Positions 34,101 to 46,100 of a stretch of 64,000 bases of DNA are shown here, piece after piece. This stretch comes from Lytechinus pictus (Eukaryota > Echinodermata > Echinoidea > Temnopleuroida > Toxopneustidae). A program made the position numbers and the translations under genes. Each line of letters starts with the position of its first letter. Positions within the stretch are counted from its first letter, which is position 1. The notes below the pieces were generated by a model that made no database searches, was not told the DNA's origin, and saw only the letters and a list, made by a program, of their open reading frames with translations. Location of the stretch: assembly GCF_037042905.1 (NCBI RefSeq), contig NC_087247.1:45376420-45440419 (forward strand). Reading direction: 5' to 3'.

Positions 34101-37100
34101 CATTGTAGAAACCATGGTTTTAGACAATTCACTCTTACATCACAATTATATCCCATATTTTATAGTGAAGCAAAGCCAAATTCTGTCAAAATCATCTGTC
34201 CCCAGTTACAATGTACATAATATTTTTAGCACCTATGGTAGTTAGCCTATGGCAGCCATTTTGAATTTCAAAGTAAAGTACTTATTACCTTCATGACCAA
34301 TATGTGATGTATTTATCTATAAATCATGTTTGCGTCAATATTTGACTTATACATGGATTTTATGGTTCTCACTCTTACGAAATTAGTTTCCTTGCACGCA
34401 TGTTACATACTTTAGTTAGGGCTTGTAGTGGATCTTTTGAGTGTCAAAATACAGTATTTAACTACCATCTACATGGCAGAATAAATGCTATATTTCATAA
34501 AAATCATTCTTTCAAACAATAATTTTACTCATACAACATAATCATAGTCAAGCAAGTAAAATTTCTTACAAAAATCATCTGTCCTCATTTGCATTGTAGA
34601 ATATACTGTTAGGGCCTATAGTAGTGCATATAGGGGCCATTCACAATGCTCATTTATCTCTATGATGCATGACAAAAGAAATTATATGTTTTGCTAGGAA
34701 ACATGTTTTCAGACAATATTTTACTCCTAGATCACAATTATATGCATTTCATGGTTCTTACTCTTGTGAAAATTAGTTTCTCCATTTGCATTTTACATGA
34801 TACAGATAAGGTCTATGGCGGCCACTTTGAATTTCATAATATTTACATCATTCATCACATACATGACATAACAAATGTTATATTTCATAAGATATCATGT
34901 TTTCATTCATTACTTCACTCATAGATCATGATTACTTGCATTTTAGTGCTCACTTTTGTGAAAATTAGTTTTTCCCTTTCACATTGTACATATACAGTAT
35001 ACCGGGGTCTATGGCTGCCATTTTGAATAACTGGAAAATATATATTTTGTCAAAATTCATTTTTTTCTGAGAGAATTTCACTCCTCCAATACAATTACAT
35101 GCATTTATAGCCAATGTGCGGGCAATTTTATGATTTTCATCTAGGTAATTTGCACATTTTGGCGACCATATTGGTTTTGCAAATTTGCGGAACATGTTCA
35201 AGGTTACACAAGTGGCATCATTCAGATTCATAATCAGGACACTCGAATTGACAAGAAACCATCCAAAAATATTGTATACATGTACATTAATTATGAAAAA
35301 ACAAGGTAAAGTCCATTTTCTATGGTGCCTAGCCTGGACTATAATAAAGATACTTACTGCTGCTGATGAACCACTACAGTGCTCTGTTGAACAGGTGGTG
35401 GTTGTGCTACTACAACTGTGTTAGTGGCCATCATTTGAGGAGGGGGTGCATACCCAGGTTGGGCTGGTGGGTAGCCAGGCTGAGGGGCATATCCTGGTTG
35501 AGGGGCATATCCTGGTTGAGGAGCATAGCCAGGCTGCGGAGGAGGGTATCCTTGTTGCGGAGCATATCCAGGGGCAGGCTGGCCTTGGGGTGGGGGGTAG
35601 CCTTGCTGGGGTGGATAACCGGGTGCAGGAGCTGCACTCTGAAAAATTACATGAAATTGCATAAAAATGCTGCATGTCAATCATTATCTGTTTCTGATTC
35701 ATGTCTTGGAATAACCAAACAAGTGGAACGCCTCTGGCAGTCTCGCCTGCATTACGCAATTTAACATAGCAGCAGTGCTAACTTTGAAAACTACTATAAA
35801 ATAATCATTCACAAAAACACCATTCATATAATGATATAATACCACGTTCATTGACCATAGATGACATTTGAACGGTGACTTAAGACTTGTCAACTACACC
35901 CATGTCCACATTTCATTCATTCTCTATCCATAAACTTTCAAAGTTATGATGGCACTTCAACAATTACCCCAACATGGCCTAAGTTTATTGACCTTAACTG
36001 ACCTTTGACTTGGTTTTGTGACCTGAAACTCACAGGGGATGTTCAGTGAAGCTTGATTACTCTTATATCCCAAGTTTTATGAACTAGATCCATAAACTTT
36101 CAGAGTTAGGATGGTAATTCAACAAATACCCCCAACACGGCCAAAGTTCATTGACCTTTAATGACCTTTGACCATGGTCATGTGACCTGAAACTCGTACA
36201 GGATGTTCAGTGATACTTGATTACTCTTATGTCCAAGTTTTATGAACTAGATCCATAAACTTTCAGAGTTAGGATGGTAATTTAACATATACGCCCAACA
36301 CGGCCAAAGTTCATTGACCTTAAATGACCATTGACCATGGTCATGTGACCTGAAAGTCACACAGGATATTCAGTGGTACTTGATTAACCTAATGTCCAAG
36401 TTTCATGAACTAAATCCATAAATTTTCAAAGTTATGATGGTAATTCAACAAATACCCCCAACTTGGCCAAAGTTCATTGACCCTAAATGACCTTTGACCT
36501 TGGTCATGTGACCTGAAACTCAGGCAGGATGTTCACTAATACTTGATTAACCTTATGTCCAAGTTTCATGGACTAGATCCATAAATTTTCAAAGTTATGA
36601 TAGTAATTCAACAAATGCCCCCAACTTGACCAAAGTTCATTGACCCTAAATGACCTTTGACCTTGGTCACGTGACCTGAAACTCGAGCAGGATGTTCACT
36701 AATACTTGATTAACCTTATGCCCAAGTTTCATGAACTAGGTCCATATACTTTTTAAGTTATGATGTCATTTCAAAAACTTAACCTTCGGTTAAGATTTTG
36801 AAAATAATTTTCCCAACATGGTCTAAGTTCATTGACCCTAAATGACCATTGACCATGGTCATGTGACCTGAAAGTCACGCAGGATATTCAGTGGTACTTG
36901 ATTAACCTAATGTCCAAGTTTCATGAACTAAATCCATAAATTTTCAAAGTTATGATGGTAATTCAACAAATACCCCCAACTTGGCCAAAGTTCATTGACC
37001 CTAAATGACCTTTGACCTTGGTCATGTGACCTGAAACTCAGGCAGGATGTTCACTAATACTTGATTAACCTTATGTCCAAGTTTCATGGACTAGATCCAT

Positions 37101-40100
37101 AAATTTTCAAAGTTATGATAGTAATTCAACAAATGCCCCCAACTTGACCAAAGTTCATTGACCCTAAATGACCTTTGACCTTGGTCACGTGACCTGAAAC
37201 TCGAGCAGGATGTTCACTAATACTTGATTAACCTTATGCCCAAGTTTCATGAACTAGGTCCATATACTTTTTAAGTTATGATGTCATTTCAAAAACTTAA
37301 CCTTCGGTTAAGATTTTGAAAATAATTTTCCCAACATGGTCTAAGTTCATTGACCCTAAATGACCTTTCACCTTGGTCATGTGACCTGAAACTCAGGCAG
37401 GATGTTCAGTAATACTTGATTAACCTTATGTCCAAGTTTCATGAACTAGGTCCATATACTTTCTAAGTTATGATGTCATTTCAAAAACTTAACCTTAGGT
37501 TAAGATTTGATGTTGACGCCGCCGCCGCCGTCGCTGTCGGAAAAGCGGCGCCTATAGTTTCGCTCTGCTATGCAGGCGAGACAAAAACTACATCATAATC
37601 ATGATCATGATTAATCGTTTTGGAGCCCCATTACACAACTATTTGCAATAAATTAAGACATTTCAAGGAATGAATCTGATTGGTCAGTCTTACGTATGTT
37701 GAACAAAATGAGTATACAGCTACAAATTTTATTGGCTGATCTGTGACAGATGGCACCATTTTTGTGTTTCAGAACCCGGAAGGGTGTTTCGCAAGACACA
37801 ACATTACAAAATAACAATGTTTATAATTGACTACTGCTTGCATGGCCATGGATAGATAAATGACAAGAATTAGACCCCTGTTACATCTCGAATATTGCTT
37901 ACACACTAGTTATTGTTAGTGTAAGAAGCCAGCAGGAAGACTCTTAAGTACCTCACACTTGCCGACTTAAATACATGTACCTACAAAAGATTTCATATAC
38001 AGCAATTTTTAAAACTAACTTTTGCATGTACCATGCTTTGCTTATATTTGGCAAAACAACCCCCCCCCCCACCCAGCCAGGCCTAGCTACTCATGAATAG
38101 CAGTATATTGTACAACTCAATCTATAATTAGCTTGGGGAATTCCACAGCACAATTTGAAGAAGAGTGGCTGTGCGGGCTTCAAATTTTGTATACACATGA
38201 AGGCTATTCAAAAATTCATATTCATGACCAAGTACAGTACACACAAATAGAAAAGTTGTTATCACCATTTATCGCAATACTTTATACTTACAAATTTGTC
38301 AAATTGAAACTTTACATGTAATTTTATTAGTATTTTATTTTTGAAGCAGCCATAATCTTTTTTGTTTCTCATCTGGTCCTATTAAAAAAAAAAACTTTCA
38401 CCATTCCATTCTTCTCACATCTTCCTTCCAAATCATTTACTACTCACTCCCCATTAAGGCGATCCTATGCTAGCAATGCTTTGTGGTAATATTAAAGTAC
38501 TACTGGGTAGACATGCTAAAAACTGACAACCAACAAAAATATGTCGTCCACAGGTGAATTATAGCTTAAAATATTGCGTGTTATACGGGACATTTCTGCG
38601 TCCCATACGACACACAACATTTTCACCTATAATTGTGTTGGTTATTAATTTTCACATGACTCCCCACTATAGCTTTATCATCGACAAAATAATATTTTAT
38701 TGCTCCAGCATTCGGCTAGGAATCTAGAAATTATTGTCAAATTGTCCCGTACGACACGCATGGAATCACCCTTTACGATAGTAAATATTGAAATATGCAT
38801 ACAAGGTAATTACAAAGTAAATAATGACATAGATTATGAACAGTAATAACTCCTGGTACTACAATAATCCCCTGCTGAGTGCTGACATTTTTTAAACAAT
38901 ACAAATTTTGTTTCTCAAATATGGTGTCTCAAATAACATACATGCATAGGGAAAAGGATCTAACCCCCCCCCCCCTCCTTCTGCCCACAAAGAAAGTTAA
39001 TTGGGTTTTGCCCCCTTTAAGACTGGAATCTTAAGGGATAGTTTGTGTTTGTGAGAGAGTATGTTGTAGATCATGTGAATAGACAGGGGTAGATGGCAGG
39101 GAAGAGAGAGAGAGAGAGGGGGGAAGACTAAAAGGGAGAGAGAAGTGGAAATAACAAATTAGCATGCTATACTTGAAGAGTGAAAAAGAGATGGAATGAG
39201 TTCAGGCAATTGTGCGTCATATTGACTGCAATTGCATCTTAATAATTCCCCTTCATTTAAAAACTCCTGCCAAAACCATTATCCTCAGACTGTAACCTCA
39301 CAAATTAGAATTCAAAAGAAGATTATCATTTATATACTGACAAAATGAAAATTTTTATTTAAAAAGTCATCACGTTGGAAAAAAAGGATTTGCATGTATG
39401 TTGTGTATAGATGCTTTGAAATTCTATGCAATTGTGTTTGAAATCAACTATCCATAATATTTGTGAGATTTCTTTATCAAAACAAATAAATATCCAAATA
39501 TAAGAACTGATACAGACAGTGTGTGATAACAGTGAAATGTAGGTCACTTTTCCTTTAGGTCATATATTTTAGGACCACTCAAATCGACTTAGGTTGTGTT
39601 TATTCTTCCATTGCAGAGACAGAATCAGCATTTTTAAACGTCGTTTCAGATCGCCGATCGCAAACGTGGTTCTGGGACTGCTGTTTATGCTTTGTTTTTC
39701 AGAGGCGAAATCGCAAATTGGAGCTGGCTTTGCATCATAATTTTTGTTGAGCAGGAAAGCAAGGTCAAATTGGGCGCGCCATTTTTCGAAAGTTTTTTTT
39801 TACGAGTGTTGTTATGGTCAACTATTATTTAAACTTCGAACCATTTCTGATCTTTTAGTAATTGCATGGAGCTACTTGACATAGACATAGAATTTCCACC
39901 ATGGTGAGGATAATAATATTAAAGACAAAATAAGAATATTAAAGTACACGTAAGAAAATAATAAGATATATCTATTTGTTCTCATGCTACTGGGTTTTTT
40001 GGCTCAGTGAGGTACAATGTAATTCTGTGGAGGTAAGTTCCCGTTTTGACCGCGGATCTTCGTCTCACCGGAAGCACGTACCAAATGACGTCATTTAAAC

Positions 40101-43100
40101 ACATTGTTATCGGGGTTCTGTTTATACTTCCACAGAAACCCTGATTCTGGTCAAACAACGTTTTGAAACATTAATTTTTGTGAGTTTACGATCAGCGTTC
40201 TAAAAAATTGTTTAATGAAAGTAAGCATGGACGCAACCGTGTTTTGGACTAAACACGTATGAAAACGCTGATTTTGGCCTGAAAATGGAAGCATAAACAC
40301 GCCCTTAGATGAGGTAACAAATGATTTGCATGGAAGAAGTTTCTGGCTAGAAACTTCCTACTTCAGCAAATTTCAGGCTAGCCTTATAGTGCAATGCAAA
40401 GCATATGAGAGTATATTGTTCCATTAGTCATTCAGTGATGTTTTCTAATTCAAGGATTGAATCCAATTAGTTGAAAGTTATGTGTAGTTTTTTTTCAATC
40501 TCAAATTGTTTTTCTTAGGACATTCAGTTATTGTGTTTTGGCCAAAAGCTGAATTTATTTCTGTGATTTTTTTTAAAGAAATAAAAAAAAAGTTTGAGCA
40601 CTCCACAAATCTGAGCATTATCATCAACATATAGCGCATACATTCGTAATTCCGAAGCTTCTTTATTCCGAAGGTTCGGATATTCCGAAGGTTCGTTATT
40701 CCGAAGGTTCGTATTTCCGAAGGTTCGTAATTCCGAAGGTTTGTTAGTCCGAAAACGAAATGAGGTTCGTAATTCCGAAGGTTCGTTAGTCCGAAAACGA
40801 AGTGAGGTTCGTAATTCAGAAGGTTCGTTAATCCGAAAAAGAAATGAGGTTCGTAATTCCGAAGATTCGTTAGTCCGAAAACTAAATGATTAACTAACCT
40901 TATTTCGTTTTCGGACTAACGAACCTTCGGAACAACAAACCTTATTTCGTTTTCGGATTAACGAACCTTCGGAACAACGAACCTTAATTCGTTTTCGGAT
41001 TAACGAACCTTCGGAACATCAAACCTTATTTCGTTTTCGGATTATCGAACCTTCGGAATAACGAACCTTCGGAATAACGCCACAAATGTTCGGATTAACG
41101 AACCCTTTTACGTTTTCGGATTAACGAACATCGAGGTATAGGCAATTTGCGTGTTTCGGAATTACGAACCTTCGGAATAAAGAACCTTCGGAATTACGAA
41201 GTGTAACCACATATAGTACCAGTTCACTCACTGCTGTTAGTTTATCAGTGCAGGTAAAATCCTTCCAGTGAGTCGGCTTCCACCCTAATAATACCCAGCA
41301 AGAACACACACAACAAGGAAACAAATTTCAAAATAACGCCCAATGTTTTCACCACCAGCACAGGGTTCATGACAACTGCTCCAGTGACAATTGATCCGAT
41401 GGAAAATATGCACGTTAAGCCAAATATAAAACCTTACCTCCCAAACTAAATAAACCCTATCCTTATCTTTGAATTATTCTGAACCAAAAACTCTATAACA
41501 ATCCTGACTCTAACCCTATACCCTCTGAGATATTAAGAGTAAGACCATAGCAAATGTCGCAGGAGCAAATGTTGTGTCACCCACCAGGGACCCACTTAAA
41601 TACGATCCAAAAAGAACATTGTGTTGAGTGTTTCAACAGTAGATATTCAAGAACTCTCATATGTTTAAAAAAATCACCATAAATTTTACTAGACTGATTG
41701 TAATCTATGTACATTCCACTCTGTAGAGTGCCCAAGACAAAAGGTGGGGGGGGGGGGTGGAAATCAGGCTGGTGTTGGGATTGACCTCGGAAACTATGAG
41801 GTATTTCTGGCAGTTCTATTTGCAATTTCCCCATTCACCAACACCAACCCACAGGGATTGGAAAAATCGTGATTTCAAGTTCAGTGTTGGTGTTAGTGTT
41901 GACAATCTCAATATCAAGCTCGCGAACAGGCGGCGAACACGATGAAACATCCCGTAAAATTAGCTTTTACAGTTAAGATGAGTTCAAAGCATTTGAGCTT
42001 TATATATTTTGATGAAGAATAATGTTTACTCTTTTGAATTCTTGACTTAAAGTATTGGTATTCTGTACGATGAGAATTTAATGCATTTTTCTCCGATTTC
42101 ATTTTCGTCGTCGAGACTTCTCGCGTTAAGTTGAGATGATTTAGCAGCACAGCGCAGAAGCATAACATCATAGGCTATCGATAACGCAATCCGCAATCGG
42201 TATCATTCCTTCGAACCCAGCTCGGTGTTGGAGCTCGGTTCAGCGGCTTTTTTTACGCTCTCAACACCAACACCGAACACTGAACTTTAAATCACCCACT
42301 GTGTGTAGAATGCCTATGCTGCTTTTTCAAATTTCACCCAAAACATGATGAGAACCCCACTGAGAGCGTTCCTATAGTACAGGGATGCCACTAGGTGTCC
42401 TCCAAAAATACTGAAACTTATCGCGGGCCGGGATAGTGTCCAAGAATTTTTTTTTTAAGGGGGGGTCCACCTTTAATTTTGGGATGGACACATGTCACAG
42501 GTAAAAAATTGGACAAGCAAAAAAAAAAAAAAAAAAAAAAAATAGGAGGGGGGGGGGGTCCGCCCCCACCTCAAATTTAGGGGAGGGGGGAGGACCAAGT
42601 GGTTTCTTACCTTGTTGTGATCGATGACTTTGAAGTCAATTAGGTTTGAAAACTGACGGTAGTTAGTTGTGTGTTTCTCATAGAACGCTAGACCAAAAGC
42701 TTCAGTCACTGTATTTTGGTTGTTCAGCTGAACCGCGTTGGCTCCACTCACCAATACATAGACTGAAGAGTTGTTGGCCCGTACATAAAGACAACGTATC
42801 AGCTAACCCAGGGAGCTCCGGCCCGCAAAGCGGGCCGGGGCTAGCTGATACGTAACCCAAGGAGCTCCGGCCCGCTTTCCGGGCCGGAGCTCCCTGGGTT
42901 CCGTATCAGACTGCAGCAGTAACGTTAGATCTAACATTCGGCGGAAACCCGATTTTCGGATCGTTTTTGGTACATAAAATGTCACATTATAAAAAAATAA
43001 TTACATCCAAACTTACGAGAAAATATATAAAATTCAGAAACATCGTACCTTAGACCGCAGTTACCGCTAATTCCTTTCAAATGATGATCAAAACTTAGTC

Positions 43101-46100
43101 ATCCTCGATTCCTTCGTTGGTCATCGTAAGTTGCCATCTTGGATGACGTCATCATCTGTACAGACGTATTTACCAGTCGCTATTATACCGCGATTCGTGC
43201 CGCTACTTTGCGCTTGTCTATGTGCATGCGTTTGGAACTTGTCGCTCGCATTGATTGGCCAGGATATCGATAATTCTAATCAGAAAGCCTTGATAAAAGC
43301 ATAACTCAATGAACGTAGTAGGCAGTGCGCGCGTTTATAATTTATATCTCGGGGAAATATCTCTCACTCGGTCGATCGACATGCATCGCAATGGGAAGTC
43401 ATAGGGGGGAAAAAAGGAGGACTTTCCGTTTTTTTTAATACACAGAAAACAGGAAAAGTCGGAAATACGGAAATAAGACAGATAGCAGGAAAAAAGCCGG
43501 AATTCCGTATAAATACGGAAAAGTGGCATCCCTGTATAGTAACAATTGACCACTTTACATGTACAGGAAGTGGTTTTGAAAACCTCTTTTGGCTGATCAA
43601 ATGGGAACGCTAGCAAAGCGATCTTCCAAACTGATTTCCTGAACCAATTTCCTGTAAACTAGTTTTAGAAAGTGTAATGAGAACGATCTCATATAACATT
43701 CTTCGCAAATATGACCCTGATGTTGTTACCCCATGTCTGCAACGTTCAAACCAACACCCCCAAGGGGTCATTCCACTGGCAAAATCCGGTCCAAGAAGTG
43801 GGGGGGGGGGGGGATGATAGCAATATCTTTAGTTACCTGAAAATTCAAAACTTTGGGGACACCCTCAAAACCAAGGGCTACATATACGGGGGTATATCTG
43901 TACATATCCTCTTTCAGTTAAAGCCCTTAACAATTTTTAATGGCTTCCTGTATATTGTGATATGAATCAAAGTTAGGCCTAATTGCATTATGCGAGCAAG
44001 CAAATTTTCAGCCGCGGAAGACAGAATGGTGTCCAATAACCTCTTAATATTGCTTCCACAAAGATGACCCCTCCCCCCATTCACACCAGTGTTTATTAAG
44101 ATATTTTGATTGGTTTATGATCAATGTCACAACCACATTTAAAGCAGTGCCCCCCACTTTTTGAAGCACTGAAAAATTGCCCTTTTCTATGCAAGAAAAA
44201 TGCCCCTCATGAACATATAATGTGCCCCTTTCACCCGAGGAGGACCCATTTCAGTTGTTTCAAAGTGCCCTTTCTCATACAAGTGCCAATTTTTATAAAA
44301 AATGCCCCCCTCTCGACTCTCCGGGTTCTGTGCCCCTTTCACATAAGGGCCTGTTTTATGTGTTAGCAAGTGCCATTTCTTGTATTATCATTGCCACTTT
44401 TAAAAAAAAATGCCCCCTTACGAACGTGTTCAGTGCCCCTTTCACCTGAGCAGGACCTGTTTTATGCCGTTAGCAAGTGCCAATTTGCCTTCTTAATTCT
44501 TATAGGTGCCTTTTCTTGTATCATTGTCCTTTTTTACCTAAAATAAGTGCCCCTCACAAACGTTCTCTGTGCCCCTTTCACCTGAGGACCCGTTTCACAT
44601 GATAACGAGTGCCCCTTTGTAACAAACAAACAATATATTCCCATTTTTTATACGTTACTACTTATGAAGGAAGAAATTGTAAGAGTGCAATCCTTATCTA
44701 TCACAAAATTGGATTTTCATTATAAAAATGTCAAATTTTTGCTCGCTTGCGAATTCTTACATATGTTACGTGATGCGAAATATATAAAGTCCCCTAAAAA
44801 TGTTGGGCCCAAGTTACGCCACTGTAGATAAGTCTTTTTTTTTTTAAGATAGTGCCCTTTTCGAAAGAAAAAGTGCAAGTGCCTTTATTTCCTTGACCTT
44901 AATGTGCCCACCTCCCCCCCCCCCCCACTTTGAACTTCGCTCCACCGCCCCTGTCAGCCCTGTTATACAGTAATGCCATGACGGTTTGGGAGTGAGCGTG
45001 TGTTGTGTGCTACATCATACAGACTTCATCACAGTTCACACAATATATAATCCTAGGTGATTTTAAATTCAAGAAGAAAGTGGCCCGCGATCGCGTTACC
45101 AATCTCGCTGTCGCATACATGTACATGTACCAGTAGCAGAGAGCTTGGAGAAAATACAAACAGATGCAAACTAGTAAAGCTAAAGAACGATATAAAAAGT
45201 GTCAAAAGGAAGCCAATTTTGAAGTTAGAGCAGCCAAAAGAGACTTTGAAAAGAAGCTTGCCCAGAATATAAAGGAAGACTGCAAGATTTTTTACACTTA
45301 TGTGAGATCTAAGCAAAAAGTCAAAGATGCAGTTGGCCCTCTTAAAAATGATAACGGAGATACTATTCCACCTGGACAAGAAACTGCAAATACCCTGAAT
45401 ACGTTCTTTGCTTCAGTTTTTACAGTGGAAAGAGATGAAGTACCAATACCACAGAAAATCTTTAAAGGACTAGAGAATGATTAATTGAATTATTTTACTA
45501 TTACAGAAGATGTGAAAGAAAGACTTATAAAACTTGATCCATCGAAAGCAGCAGGTCCGGATGGTATCCTCCCTTGTATTTTGAAGACCTTGGCAGATGA
45601 ACTGTGTAAGCCAATTGCCTTGATCTACAATAAATCCCTTGCAACAGGTTCAGTCCCAGAAGATTGGAGGATAGCCCATATTGTCCCTATCTTTAAGAAG
45701 GGATCACGTGCAAAACCGGGCAACTATAGACCAATAAGCCTCACATCTGTGATTGGCAAAGTCCCGGAAAGTATACTCAGAGACCAAATAACACAGCACC
45801 TAGACGAGCATAAGTTAATTCATGACTCTCAACATGGCTTTAGGAAGGGAAAGTCTTGTACAACAAATCTTCTTGAGCACCTAGAGATACTAACCAGATT
45901 TGTAGATGATGGCATTCCAGTGGATGTGATGTATTTAGATCTTGCCAAAGCCTTTGATACTGTCCCTCACAAAAGACTGATTGCTAAAATAAAAGCTCAT
46001 GGAATCAATGGAAAGGTGTTAGGCTGGATGGAGGCTTGGCTTTCTGGAAGGAAACAAAAAGTCATCACTCAGGGAGCAGAATCCGACTGGGAAAATGTCA

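Larger units (their letters stand above)
32914..35357. other. Intron 2 of the PPxY gene
   Basis: Almost entirely occupied by the foldback repeat at 33155-35345, which ends about 13 bp from the exon B donor. Confidence 0.6.
42380..43534. mobile_element. Candidate Pack-type hAT element carrying a gene fragment
   Basis: The left end CAGGGATGCCACT (42380-42392) is exactly inverted at 43522-43534. TATAGTA flanks both sides (42373-42379 and 43535-43541). Inside, on the minus strand, are a promoter-like block (43133-43258) and a 64-codon exon with donor (42910-42611), later split by a hairpin MITE. There is no transposase. Seen directly: ends, duplication, exon and donor. Inferred: that one insertion brought all of it, meaning capture of a host gene's 5' part. 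Confidence 0.6.

Noticed and set aside
35366..35764. Plus-strand Gly/Arg/Leu-rich frame
   Set aside because: Complement of the Pro-Gly-Tyr repeat exon; its apparent order comes from the repeat.
35740..37582. CRISPR-like regular repeats
   Set aside because: Units are about 163 bp, contiguous and diverged, with no short repeat-spacer pattern, in a clearly eukaryotic context.
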